NCBI GenBank assembly: GCA_016717335.1
Contig: JADKFS010000003.1
Location: 558,001-622,000, forward strand
DNA length: 64,000 nucleotides
From: Candidatus Ribeiella danica
GTDB taxonomy: Bacteria; Chloroflexota; Chloroflexia; Chloroflexales; Roseiflexaceae
Direction of reading: 5' to 3'
The notes under the pieces were generated by a model that worked only from the letters and a program-made list of their open reading frames with translations, was not told where the DNA came from and did no database searches. The position numbers and the translations under genes are program-made. Below are positions 8,173 through 17,071 of the stretch, piece after piece; the first letter of the stretch is position 1, and every line of letters starts with the position of its first letter.

Positions 8173-8361
8173 TCAGCCGGCAAGCCCTTGGGGGCGATCG
8201 CCCGATAACTCCGCACCGCAAAGTATAGCACACACGTTCATGGTCGGCGGCCTGCATAGATCATTCACGAAGGCAGACGGATACCAATCGGTGATGCCGA
8301 GGGTTATCCTGGTGTGCTCTTCAACCCGCGCGAGCAGCTCGTGAACACTGTGATCGGTCAT
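8173..8361 (-). CDS. Small hypothetical ORF downstream of racemase (doubtful)
   Basis: A 62-codon ORF beginning MTDHSVHELLARVEEHTR, 9 bp after the racemase stop on the same strand. The first 35 residues look protein-like; the remainder does not. It could be the stub of a truncated gene. Between it and 8021 another frame reads NWRQSASVLSNMKTLLEAGE, which resembles the last helix of an SRPBCC protein, so this stretch may hold decayed gene ends. Confidence 0.3.
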   Translation of the reverse strand: MTDHSVHELLARVEEHTRITLGITDWYPSAFVNDLCRPPTMNVCAILCGAELSGDRPQGLAG

Positions 8362-8370
8362 TCGTCACTC

Positions 8371-9066
8371 CTATGGCTCGGCAATCGCGTATCGAGCCGC
8401 AGCCTCGGCCAGGAGGGCGGTCGGGTTGAGGAGATCCGGGGCATCGAGATCGGCGTGCAGCAGCAGCGGGATCTCCGTACATCCCAGGATGATGCCGTCC
8501 ACCTGCCGCTCGCGGAGCGCCATGACCGCGCGCCGGGCCTGCTCCGCCGACTGTGTGTCGTCCCGCCCTTCCATGACTGCCATAATTGCCGCGTCGAGCG
8601 GTGTCTGCAGCGCGGCGTCGATACCCTCCCACTGTAGCCCACGCCGCTCCAAGGCCTGCGCATAGACCAGCGAGGTCTGAAAGGCCAGGACACCGACACG
8701 CTGCCAGCCCCGGCGGGACACTTCGGCCAGGGTCGCCTCGATCATGCTGAGAATTGGGCGCGCGGCGGCCTCTTCGAGGGCCGGCTGCATCGCATGCACG
8801 CCGTTCGAGGTGATCACGAGAAAATCTGCCAACTGGCCCAACGTGCGGGCCGCCGCAAGCAGTCGCGGGTCGGGCCGAATCGGCCGCTGCGTGCGGCCGG
8901 CCGCGTCGAGCAGCACCGGGGGATGCCGGCAGTAATACACTATCATTGGCGGGTAGCCGCTGTTACCGTTGGGTGGGAGCAGCTGATGGGCTGCGCGATG
9001 TACCCGCTGCTCGAAATCCATTGTGGCCTGCGGCCCAAAGCCGCCCAGAACTCCAATTGTCTTCAT
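8371..9066 (-). CDS. Aspartate/glutamate racemase family protein, first catalytic Cys replaced
   Basis: A 231-aa Asp/Glu racemase-fold protein starting MKTIGVLGGFGPQAT. The second catalytic motif IILGCTEIPLL is intact (around residue 195). The first motif, usually P-C-N-T-x-H, reads ITSNGVH with Ser at the Cys position (around residue 85). E. coli YgeA is also a one-Cys member (Thr at that place), so amino-acid racemase or isomerase activity remains possible. The ATG at 9066 was chosen over the much longer in-frame extension through the 21-bp repeats because GGAAGGG precedes it at a proper distance and homology begins there. Confidence 0.85.
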   Translation of the reverse strand: MKTIGVLGGFGPQATMDFEQRVHRAAHQLLPPNGNSGYPPMIVYYCRHPPVLLDAAGRTQRPIRPDPRLLAAARTLGQLADFLVITSNGVHAMQPALEEAAARPILSMIEATLAEVSRRGWQRVGVLAFQTSLVYAQALERRGLQWEGIDAALQTPLDAAIMAVMEGRDDTQSAEQARRAVMALRERQVDGIILGCTEIPLLLHADLDAPDLLNPTALLAEAAARYAIAEP

Positions 9067-9080
9067 AGGGTTTCCCTTCC

Positions 9081-9374
9081 AATGCGGCGCGATTCCCTTC
9101 CAATGCGGCGCGATTCCCTTCCAATGCGGCGCGATTCCCTTCCAATGCGGCGCGATTCCCTTCCAATGCGGCGCGATTCCCTTCCAATGCGGCGCGATTC
9201 CCTTCCAATCTTTCCCGCCTGCCTTCCAATGCGGCGCGATTCCCTTCCAATGCGGCGCGATTCCCTTCCAATGCGGCGCGATTCCCTTCCAATGCGGCGC
9301 GATTCCCTTCCAATGCGGCGCGATTCCCTTCCAATGCGGCGCGATTCCCTTCCAATCTTTCCCGCCTGCCTTCC
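9081..9374 (-). repeat. 21-bp tandem repeat array, 14 units with higher-order 147-bp period
   Basis: Fourteen 21-bp units end 14 bp before the racemase ATG. Six identical units (9081-9206), one variant (9207-9227), six identical units (9228-9353) and the same variant (9354-9374) form two exact 147-bp super-repeats. Each identical unit, on the minus strand, contains GGAAGGGAA, the same ribosome-binding-like sequence that precedes the racemase start. The array is open in all three minus frames, so a repeat peptide (WKGIAPH)n fused to the racemase is formally possible but less likely. Confidence 0.92.
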
Positions 9375-9632
9375 AAGTCGCCGCGTCGATCGCCCAATCG
9401 GCCTCAACGATCCTATCGATACGAGTCCAGCTCGGCGGAACTGCCTGCCTGGTTCTGGACGGGAGGGGAGCGCTACACATACGATTGCAGTCGTTTGATG
9501 GCGGGCATTCTTGAATCGCCGTCGCTCGGTCGCGCCCCACCGACGCCACGTCCCCAATCGCCGTCGCCTGACCGTCTCCGATACGCGGTACGATAGCTGT
9601 ACCACCAACCACCCCGTATCGGAGACGATCCT

Positions 9633-10150
9633 ATGCTCCTCGATGTTGTGGCGTCGTTCAACCGGCTGCGCGCCGCCCTCCGGCACGCGCCAGGCTGTCC
9701 GCCCGCCCCACCCGACGTGCCCTGTCCGCTCGCCGGCTGCGCCGCTGCCTGCCTGGTCGCCGCCGACCCGCTCGTCCGCACGTACCGCGCCCTGCTTGGC
9801 GAGCTGCCCTGGTCCGCAGCCGCAGCCGCGCGCGCCCTTGGTCGCCGCCTATCTCGTCAAGCTCCACGAGGGCAAGCGCTCCATTGGCTCGGCTTCGACC
9901 GCGTGCCCGATCCGACTGCGCCGCACGGCTTCGACGTCGCCGCCAGCGTCCCCAAACGCCGCCACTGCAGCACCGTCCTGCGCGACCGACCTGCCCAATC
10001 CGGCGCTGCAGTTCCTGCTCGACGCCAGTGTCCAGCTGCTGCGCGCGACCCTGCCCCTGGACCAGCAGGCCACCTTCGGCGACACCATCGCCGGCGACAC
10101 CCAGGCCATTCTCGCCTGGGTGCGCGAAAACAACCCGAAGGAGCCCTCCA
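9633..10150 (+). pseudogene. Transposase remnant with multiple frameshifts
   Basis: Fragments of a transposase common in Chloroflexota and cyanobacteria alternate between two frames: ADPLVRTYRALLGELPW, then VAAYLVKLHEGKRSIG, then WLGFDRVPDPTAPHGFDV, then PALQFLLDASVQLLRATLP and ILAWVRENNPKE. The catalytic C-terminal half is absent. The upstream stretch holds a GATACG...CGTATC inverted pair (9579-9627) that could be a relic of a terminal repeat. The exact IS family cannot be fixed by eye. Confidence 0.6.
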
Positions 10151-10304
10151 TGCACTGTGCGCACAGCGCGAGCATGAAAATCAGCTATCATTATCGCACA
10201 CAGCGGCTGGCACCAAGGTCGATCTATTCGTAGTGCCGCGAGTCTGACGTTGAGTCTGACCTGGATGCTGCACGGCACATCACTTTGGGATACCGGCATC
10301 GCCT

Positions 10305-11087
10305 ATGAACGACAGTCCGCTCATACGCAAAACCAGCTATTTGGAGAACAACGTTTGCCAGATTGAGTTCACCGTAGAAGTTGCTGGTGAAGCTGTTCCT
10401 TGTGTGATTTGGAAGCCTAGCACACCTCTCGAGCCTCGAACATTGATTGCACTGGGACATGGCGGCTCACAGCACAAGATGACGCGGGACATTCGTGACC
10501 GGGCGATCCGGTATGCAACGCGTTTTGGCTGGACCAGCCTTGCAATTGATGCTCCCAAGCATGGCGAGCGGATCTCCCGCGAGGAGGCCGAAGCAGAACG
10601 CCTGAAAACGGAACGTCGGCTACAGGGTGATGTGAGCGCGCCATCGTTACGTTCTGCAGAAAAGATCGCGTTTCTGGACACGCTCGCCGCCCAAGCGGTA
10701 CCGGAGTGGCAAGTCGCCCTTGATACGACACTTGCCTGTTTTGCGCCAGCCGTTGATGCGGTCGGGTATTGGGGCATTTCGCAAGGGACGTGGATTGGCG
10801 TGCCGCTGCTGGCCGAGGAGAAGCGCTTTACGTGCGCGGTGCTTGGCCTCGCTCACTTGCATCCTGATCACGTCACACTTCGGCGCGCTGCACAGCGGAT
10901 TACCGTACCGCTCCGTTTCGCCTTTCAATGGGACGACCCGATTCGCAGCCGAGACTATGGCATTGCGCTGTTCACCGCATTTGGCAGTTCCGATAAGTCG
11001 ATGCATATCAACCCAGGAGGCCACACGGCAATCCCAACCGCCGAAGTCGAATCGTGGGATGCATTCTTTCAGCGGCACCTGAGGTAA
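10305..11087 (+). CDS. Alpha/beta hydrolase
   Basis: A 260-aa alpha/beta-hydrolase fold protein. Oxyanion HGG (LIALGHGGSQH), nucleophile elbow GYWGISQGTW (G-x-S-x-G, around residue 160) and C-terminal catalytic His in NPGGHTAIP are visible. No signal peptide. Resembles the YqiA/prolyl-oligopeptidase-like hydrolases annotated as 'alpha/beta hydrolase family'. Substrate unknown. It is a single-gene unit between the transposase relic and the convergent XRE-STAND gene; 11088-11280 shows nothing clear. Confidence 0.85.
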   Translation: MNDSPLIRKTSYLENNVCQIEFTVEVAGEAVPCVIWKPSTPLEPRTLIALGHGGSQHKMTRDIRDRAIRYATRFGWTSLAIDAPKHGERISREEAEAERLKTERRLQGDVSAPSLRSAEKIAFLDTLAAQAVPEWQVALDTTLACFAPAVDAVGYWGISQGTWIGVPLLAEEKRFTCAVLGLAHLHPDHVTLRRAAQRITVPLRFAFQWDDPIRSRDYGIALFTAFGSSDKSMHINPGGHTAIPTAEVESWDAFFQRHLR

Positions 11088-11280
11088 GCAAGCGGCATCG
11101 CCGTGGCGACTGTAACTGTGAAGTAGCCCTCGTCGGTATCCGTCGCGAAGGCTCGCTATTCCGTGAGAACGCTGCCGCGGCGGCCGGTCTATACAACGAC
11201 CGCAGGATCTCGAAATCGCCGCTTGTGAGCTCAACTCAATCACGCGGCAGCCGGCCGACAGCGCCCATCCACGCCGTTTC

Positions 11281-14139
11281 CTACGAGAGCCATTGAGATC
11301 CGTCGGGCATTGCCCGTAGCACGTTGCTCGCAAACTCAGCATGGATGTTATATTGGATCGCAAGGTGCAACAATGGCACGACGATCGGTGGTCCGGTCAA
11401 GATGATGAGGCCTGGCGTGTTCGCCTGTGCATGCCCGCCAAGCACATCGTCAAGCACCGCAAGAGCGTCCGCCGTGCGATCCGTCTGGTGATAGACCAAG
11501 GCCAGCAGCAGCCCGGCGTCTGCGAAGACGACGCTGTCACGGAATCGCCGCTGCTCGCTTCGGACCGCGCCTAAGAGAGTCTCGGCAGCGCCGTAGTCGC
11601 CAGCCGCCACCAGAATCAAGCATCGCAGCAGCTGCCGGACCGTCTTGACCGGCGGCCACTCCTGATCGGTCGCCCCCGTCTCGACGTCGTCGAGGACGTG
11701 CCGGGCGCGGTCGTACCGCTGCTCGAGCCAGTACAGCCAGCCATAAGCGCTGAGATAGTACCCGCCCCAAGCCTGCCGGAACGCGGTCAGCGTCGGCTCC
11801 CGCAGCAGCATGACGATCTGGTCCGCATGCTGCTGCGCCGTGTCAAAAGCGCCGAAGAGCGCCGTGCTGCGCAGCAGGTACAGCGCGACATCCAAGCTCA
11901 GCTGGGAATAGGCGCCAAGCTGCTGGCTCAGTCGCAGGACCTGTTCGAACGCCCCACGCGCAGCGGCGATCTCACCGCGCACTAGCATGATGAACCCCTG
12001 TAGGAAATGGTCGACCGCAGCCAGCGCACTCAGCGGCGCGATTGATCCTTGATGCAGGAGGCGGCGAACTCGCTCGGCGCGATCGACCGCCCCTGGCAGC
12101 GCCAGAAACAACGAGCGCAGGTTCACCGCCAGCTCGAAGAGGGCCTGCCGGTCCCCGGATCGCTCCAAGAGATCGAGAGTCTCGTCAAGATATGCCATGG
12201 CCTGCTGCCAGTCGCCGCTCAGACCAGCCTGGTAGGCGCGACTCCGCAGGGCGATCGCGCGACGTCCGGGGGGGAGCGGCCCGGCGAGCGCCTGATCGAG
12301 CGACGCGCGAGCTTCGTCATACGCGCCGAGCATGCGCAGGCAATCGGCCAGGTACACCAGGCTTTCACTTCGCCCCATCGCGTCGCCCGCCGCGGCAAAG
12401 GCCTCCGACGCCTGCTGGAAGAGCCTGCGCGACCAGTCGAGGTCCCATCGCTGACGCGCGCACAGCCCAAACAGGTATAGCAGCCGCGGGTGTTCCGAAC
12501 GCACGCCGCTGGGGATTGTCGCGATCATCTGCTGAAGGGCGTCGATCGCGCCTTCCCCCACGAGGCGATCGCCAATCTGCTCGATCAGTCGAGCCGCATC
12601 GCGCCAGTGCCCTCCTTGCAGCGCGTGATCGATCGCTTCGCGAGGCTGGCGCTGCTCGGCAAACCAGTGGGACGCGCGCTGGTGGAGCGCCGAGATCATC
12701 GCGGGGGCGGCGCCGCGGTGGAGCCGCTCGCGGAGCGCCGCGCCGAAGAGGTGGTGGTAGCGGTACCAGCGGCGCTCGTCGTCCAGTGGCGTCAGAAAGA
12801 GGTTCGCACGCTCCAGCTCCTGCAGCATGATCTGGCTGTATGCTGGCGAAGCGTGGTATGCTGGCGCGTCCGCACCCCGCGGGTCCGCGGATTCAAGCCC
12901 CAGGAGCGCATCGCACAGCGGGCCGCAGAGCCGATCGAGGATCGAGGTGGAGAGCAGAAAGGTGCGGAGATGGTCGGGGAGACCGCTCAACACCTCCTCC
13001 ACCAGGTAGTCGAGCACGAGGCGGTGGCTGCCGGTGAACGAGCGCAGAAAGTCGCGACGGTCGGCGCGGTCGCGGAGCGCAAGGGCCGCGAACTGCAATC
13101 CGGCGACCCAGCCCTCCGTACGCTGCTCCAGCGCGGCAACCTCCGCCGCATCTAGGGTCAGGCGCATGCTCTCCGTGAAAAAGGCCGCGGCCTCGTCGCG
13201 CGTGAAGCGCAAGTCCGCGGCGCGTATTTCGTGAACCTGCTGGCGAGCGCGCAGGCGCGCGAGGGGCAGCGGCGGGTCTTCACGCGCGACGATCGTCAGG
13301 TGCAGCTGCGGTGGCAGATGATCGATGAGAAAGCGGAACACCTGGTGGATCGCCGGCGCGCGGACGAGATGGAAGTCCTCCAGGACCAGATGGAGCACGC
13401 GCTCCAGCCGCGTCAGATCGTTGATGAGCACACTCAGCACGGACTCGATCGGCGGCTGCGGCGTATCCAGAAGCTGCAGCGCCATCCCGCCGAGCGTGGG
13501 GTGGCAGCGCTGCAGCGCGGCGATCAAGTAGCGGATCAACTGGACGACGTCGTTATCGCCTGCCTCCAGCGACAGCCATGCGACCAATCCGCCTTGCTGC
13601 TGGGGCGGGCCTGCGATCCACGACGTAAGGAGCGTCGTCTTGCCAAATCCTGCAGGAGCGACGACCAGAGTCAAGCTGCCGCCCCGCTCCGCGTTGAGTA
13701 TGTCCGTAAGGCGCTGGCGCGGCACGGCCCGTCGACGCTGCGGGGGCGGCAGGATCTTGGTCAGAACGAGCGGCCTCGCCGATCGCGAATCCGGCCAGTG
13801 TGCAGACGGCGGCGTGTCAGTGGCGAGCGGCGCTTCCGCCGTGCGGTCTCCGGGCACAGCTGTCCGTGCTGGCACTGAGTCAGCGGCGGATAGCGGGGGT
13901 GAAACGGGTCGGCGCGCAAGCCGAAGCCGTGGGGCGCGCTCGGATGGCGGCACGTTCAGTACGTCAAGCAGGCGCTCGGCCATGGCGCGCGAGGGGCGCC
14001 GGACGCCCTGCTCAATCTTCTGGAGCGTCGAGGGCGCGCAGCCCACGCGTTCGGCCAGCGCTTCCCGCGTCAGATCCAGCGCTTGTCGCTGGCGCTTGAG
14101 CCATTGGCCAAACGCCGTATCGTCATCCAGTGCGGTCAT
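11281..14139 (-). CDS. XRE-HTH / STAND ATPase transcriptional regulator
   Basis: A 952-aa protein. Residues about 8-65 form an XRE helix-turn-helix (LKRQRQALDLTREALAERVG, STLQKIEQGVRRPSRAMAERL). Then comes a MalT-like STAND NTPase with Walker A APAGFGKTTLL (around residue 160), Walker B LHLVLEDFHLV, the ARED sensor motif and a long TPR-like C-terminal half. There is no C-terminal LuxR HTH, so DNA binding has moved to the N-terminus compared with the protein at position 3. It is divergent from the NmrA gene across a 190-bp gap, a plausible target. Confidence 0.88.
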   Translation of the reverse strand: MTALDDDTAFGQWLKRQRQALDLTREALAERVGCAPSTLQKIEQGVRRPSRAMAERLLDVLNVPPSERAPRLRLARRPVSPPLSAADSVPARTAVPGDRTAEAPLATDTPPSAHWPDSRSARPLVLTKILPPPQRRRAVPRQRLTDILNAERGGSLTLVVAPAGFGKTTLLTSWIAGPPQQQGGLVAWLSLEAGDNDVVQLIRYLIAALQRCHPTLGGMALQLLDTPQPPIESVLSVLINDLTRLERVLHLVLEDFHLVRAPAIHQVFRFLIDHLPPQLHLTIVAREDPPLPLARLRARQQVHEIRAADLRFTRDEAAAFFTESMRLTLDAAEVAALEQRTEGWVAGLQFAALALRDRADRRDFLRSFTGSHRLVLDYLVEEVLSGLPDHLRTFLLSTSILDRLCGPLCDALLGLESADPRGADAPAYHASPAYSQIMLQELERANLFLTPLDDERRWYRYHHLFGAALRERLHRGAAPAMISALHQRASHWFAEQRQPREAIDHALQGGHWRDAARLIEQIGDRLVGEGAIDALQQMIATIPSGVRSEHPRLLYLFGLCARQRWDLDWSRRLFQQASEAFAAAGDAMGRSESLVYLADCLRMLGAYDEARASLDQALAGPLPPGRRAIALRSRAYQAGLSGDWQQAMAYLDETLDLLERSGDRQALFELAVNLRSLFLALPGAVDRAERVRRLLHQGSIAPLSALAAVDHFLQGFIMLVRGEIAAARGAFEQVLRLSQQLGAYSQLSLDVALYLLRSTALFGAFDTAQQHADQIVMLLREPTLTAFRQAWGGYYLSAYGWLYWLEQRYDRARHVLDDVETGATDQEWPPVKTVRQLLRCLILVAAGDYGAAETLLGAVRSEQRRFRDSVVFADAGLLLALVYHQTDRTADALAVLDDVLGGHAQANTPGLIILTGPPIVVPLLHLAIQYNIHAEFASNVLRAMPDGSQWLS

Positions 14140-14326
14140 ACTGGCGGCGTGTCATCTATCAACGCGAGCGAGTGTAGAACTGTCGCAGTGTACCACATCT
14201 TGTGTGTGATTTTGTCTCCGGTGTCGCTTCGCCCGTCGAGGATTGTGTGATGTACTTACAGGTGTCGATTGGTCGGGCGACATCGAAATGCAACGATGGC
14301 GCCGTTTTATCTCGCGGGGGAGCACC

Positions 14327-15265
14327 ATGAGCAACATAGGGAAGCAGACCATTCTTGTAATTGGCGCGACCGGAGCGCAGGGCGGCAGCGTCGCCCGCCA
14401 CCTGCTGGCGCGCAATCAGTTCGCCGTTCGCGCCCTCACGCGTCATCCGGACTCTCAGAACGGGCGCCAGCTCCGCCGGGCTGGCGTGGAGGTGGTCTAT
14501 GGCGATCTGGATGATCGGGAGAGCCTGCGGGCGGCGCTAGGGGGGTGCTATGGCTGCTACGGCGTGACCAACTACTACGAACACTTCGGGCACGAGTACG
14601 ACCAGGGGAAGAGCTTGATCGACACGGTTGCAGCCGCGGGCGTTCAGCACTTCGTGTTCAGCGCCCTGCCCCCTGTGAAACAGGCCACGGGCGGTGAGCT
14701 GGCGGTGCCTCACTTCGATATCAAGGCGCGGCTTGAGGACGAGGCGCGCGCACGGGCGCTTCCGGCCACCTATGTCCACCCGGCATTTTACTTCGACAAT
14801 TTCATCACGTACTTCCCGCCCCGTGCGCAAGCGGACGGCAGGCTGGCCATCGGCTTCCCACAGGGTGACACGCCGCTCGCGGGAGTCGCGAGCGAGGATA
14901 TCGGAGGCGTTGTGGCCGCCATCTTCGAGCGGCGCGAGGCGTTTCTCGGCGCAGCAGTCGACATTGTCGGAGACTATCGTCGTCCTCAAGCATACGCGGA
15001 GATCATGTCTCGCGTCCTCGGCGCGCAGGTCGTCTACAACCATATCCCGCGCGACGTCTTCGCGTCGTTGGGTTTCCCGGGGGCCGAAGAGACGGCCAAC
15101 ATGTTTGAGTTCTACCGCACGCGTGTTCCCGATCAACGCGTTGCGATCGAACGCAGCCGCGCCCTCTATCCGGACATGCAGAGCTTCGAATCATGGCTGG
15201 AGCGCCATGCAGAGCAATTTGTATCGTTGGTTCAGCCGCGAGCAGGAGGGAGCGATGCTGCTTGA
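14327..15265 (+). CDS. NmrA-like NAD(P)-binding protein
   Basis: A 312-aa atypical short-chain dehydrogenase of the NmrA/HSCARG type. The Rossmann motif ILVIGATGAQGGSVARHLL begins at residue about 8, and VYGDLDDRESLRAAL and HFVFSALPPV follow the family order. NmrA proteins usually sense NAD(P) redox state rather than catalyse. The ATG at 14327 follows GGGGGAG at 5 bp; an upstream in-frame start has no ribosome site. It precedes the cupin by 126 bp and may form an operon with it. Confidence 0.85.
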   Translation: MSNIGKQTILVIGATGAQGGSVARHLLARNQFAVRALTRHPDSQNGRQLRRAGVEVVYGDLDDRESLRAALGGCYGCYGVTNYYEHFGHEYDQGKSLIDTVAAAGVQHFVFSALPPVKQATGGELAVPHFDIKARLEDEARARALPATYVHPAFYFDNFITYFPPRAQADGRLAIGFPQGDTPLAGVASEDIGGVVAAIFERREAFLGAAVDIVGDYRRPQAYAEIMSRVLGAQVVYNHIPRDVFASLGFPGAEETANMFEFYRTRVPDQRVAIERSRALYPDMQSFESWLERHAEQFVSLVQPRAGGSDAA

Positions 15266-15391
15266 TACCGCAACTTCGTCCTGCGCTTGCCTGCTCCGGG
15301 CGTTGCAGCCACCGCCATCCGCTGTTGTGATTGGTCTGTAGCAAGCAGCATATACGCCATCGCGACGAGCGATGCGCAAGGGAGGTAGATC

Positions 15392-15805
15392 ATGCACACG
15401 GTAGATCTGAACAAGCTGGATATGCGCGAACTCTCGTACGCGGATGACGCGGCGATGCAGATCACGGCCAATTTCCCTTTCTACGCGGCCACGGGCAACC
15501 AAAGCTCTGCGGTCGTATACTTCGAGATCGCGCCGGGCCGCTCCCTCGGCCGCCATACTGACAGCGCTGAGGAGATCGTGCTTATCCTGTCCGGCGTGGT
15601 CGAGGCGAGTCTGGGGGATGAAACGGGACAGTTGTCGGCCGGGCAGGCGGTCTTGATCCCGGCCATGGCCCCGCATGGGGTGCGGAACATCGGTGACGAA
15701 ACGGCGCGCTGTATCGGCTTCTTCGCAGCCGCCATCGTGAGCTCGACGTTCGACCAGCCGGTGCTGCCGTTTGGCACGCAGCACATCGGCACGCCGACCG
15801 CGTAG
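15392..15805 (+). CDS. Cupin-domain protein
   Basis: A 137-aa single cupin. Motif 1 is GRSLGRHTDSAEEIVLILSG, with H, E as metal ligands; motif 2 is IPAMAPHGVRNIG with the third His. AAGGGAGG lies 7 bp upstream of ATG. Small cupins of this kind may be dioxygenases, isomerases or sensors; no substrate evidence. Same strand as the NmrA gene. Confidence 0.85.
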   Translation: MHTVDLNKLDMRELSYADDAAMQITANFPFYAATGNQSSAVVYFEIAPGRSLGRHTDSAEEIVLILSGVVEASLGDETGQLSAGQAVLIPAMAPHGVRNIGDETARCIGFFAAAIVSSTFDQPVLPFGTQHIGTPTA

Positions 15806-15838
15806 CGGCACCGAGTGGGCCTGCGCCCAAGCAGCGTC

Positions 15839-15973
15839 GTAGATGCGCCTCTCCGCATCGCGGTGGCGCAGAGAGGCGCATCTACCGTGCGCCAACCATG
15901 TCTGGACTGCCAGTCCACGAACGGGTGGATCCCCCGCACTGGTGCGCCACGTACACGCGCACCAGTGCGGGGG
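15839..15973. repeat. Two tandem perfect hairpins after the cupin gene
   Basis: Hairpin 1 pairs GTAGATGCGCCTCTC (15839-15853) with its complement at 15871-15885. Hairpin 2 pairs a 17-bp arm at 15931-15947 with 15957-15973. Neither has a T-run. They resemble dispersed REP-type elements that could end the cupin transcript. The rest of 15806-16430 shows only a doubtful ORF and a heptamer element. Confidence 0.75.
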
Positions 15974-16074
15974 GCAAATTGTGAGGACACGCGTGCGGAG
16001 CAGCAAGCGGACCAGTAAGAGCCGCCGCCGGAAGGTGAGCCAGGAGCTGCGCTTGGTGCCGCCACGGTGCGGAG

Positions 16075-16299
16075 TCATAGGTGCTCGCTTCGATTACGCA
16101 GATGTCGCATCCATAACACCGCACGAGCGGTCGTCGCGCTATCGGTCTGGACAAGATCTGTCGACGCGGCAAGGATGAGTGCCTCCAGATCCGCTGAAGC
16201 GTACCCCCATACCAGGTCCTGGTTGATCTGCTGTGCGAGCGGCAGCCAGCACTCCAGCAGGCGCAGGCGGGTCGTCGCATCGATTGATTGCTCGGTCAT
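16075..16299 (-). CDS. Small hypothetical ORF (doubtful)
   Basis: A 74-codon ORF starting MTEQSIDATTRLRLL, rich in Leu/Ala helices (CWLPLAQQINQDLVWGYA). Composition is protein-like but no family is recognised, and its length suggests a fragment. No good ribosome site was seen. Confidence 0.3.
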   Translation of the reverse strand: MTEQSIDATTRLRLLECWLPLAQQINQDLVWGYASADLEALILAASTDLVQTDSATTARAVLWMRHLRNRSEHL

Positions 16300-16336
16300 A
16301 TGCGAAACCATCCCGATCGGAATGTTCGCCATGTTC

Positions 16337-16394
16337 GACGGAGGATGGAGGACAGAAGACGTGGGTATTCGTCTCCCGTCCCCCGTCTTCCGTC
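16337..16394. repeat. Inverted heptamer element (GGAGGAT/GACGGGA type)
   Basis: GACGGAGGATGGAGGACAG on the left is matched by a CGTCTCCCGTC / CCCGTCTTCCGTC series on the right. It sits just downstream of the DUF4352 gene end and may terminate it. Confidence 0.6.
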
Positions 16395-16429
16395 TAGCGG
16401 GCGTGTCGAATGGTCAGGTGAAATTGGTG

Positions 16430-17071
16430 CTACTGGCTCTTCAGCCCCAGGTCGATCAGCGCGCTCGTATTGCCGAGCAGCTTGAGATCGCCGGCCTGCG
16501 CCTTGAGGCCGGCCGCATTCGCCGGCACCTCATAGATCGCCGTGCAGCTCTTCGCGACGTTCGGGTTCAGGTTCTCCAGCACGCAGGCCTCCTCGGTCGG
16601 GATGAACTGGAAGGCGTCGCTGGACGGCTTGAACGTGCGCGCCTGATCGTCCACCAGGTCGAGCCCGGCAAAGGTCAGCATGTCTTTGCTCAGGTTCTCC
16701 AGCTCGAAGCGCACCCGCACGAAGCGCCCGGCGGTCGCCTTGTCCTTGACGAACTGGTTGTCGCTCTTGAGCGTTTTGCCCAGATCGGTCGCCTCCACAA
16801 TTTTCCAGCGCACCTCGTCGACCTGGACATCCTCGCCGACCCGATAGGCCGCGGGGGCGGCGGTGGCTTCCGGAAGCGCCGTTGCCGCGCTTTCGGCCGG
16901 GGGCGCGACCGCGCTGCTGGCCGGCGCGGCGACACTACTGCGCGGCGCTACCGTGGGTTGTGCGGCTGCTTCGCCGCTCGAACGGCCGCGCCCGCCCAAG
17001 GCCACGCCAATAATCCCCAGGACCAGCACGACCCCGACGACGATCAGGCATCCTTTCCCAAGCTTCTTCAT
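16430..17071 (-). CDS. Membrane-anchored DUF4352 protein
   Basis: A 213-aa extracytoplasmic protein. An N-terminal KKLGKG then CLIVVGVVLVLGIIGVAL forms an uncleaved anchor or signal. An Ala/Pro/Ser-rich spacer (about 30-75) leads into an immunoglobulin-like DUF4352 domain: VDEVRWKIVEA, GRFVRVRFELENLSKD, and AIYEVPANAAG. The two Cys (ACVLENL, KSCTAIYEV) could form a disulfide. Function unknown; the fold is common in secreted Firmicutes/Chloroflexota proteins. Confidence 0.82.
   Translation of the reverse strand: MKKLGKGCLIVVGVVLVLGIIGVALGGRGRSSGEAAAQPTVAPRSSVAAPASSAVAPPAESAATALPEATAAPAAYRVGEDVQVDEVRWKIVEATDLGKTLKSDNQFVKDKATAGRFVRVRFELENLSKDMLTFAGLDLVDDQARTFKPSSDAFQFIPTEEACVLENLNPNVAKSCTAIYEVPANAAGLKAQAGDLKLLGNTSALIDLGLKSQ

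Noticed and set aside
9081..9374. CRISPR array
   Set aside because: Units are contiguous 21-bp tandem repeats with no spacers and no cas genes nearby.
8963..9514. Long open frames with (LPMRRDS)n, (FQCGAIP)n and (WKGIAPH)n repeats as coding repeat proteins
   Set aside because: A 21-bp repeat without stops is automatically open in several frames on both strands; only the racemase frame is supported by homology and it starts after the array.
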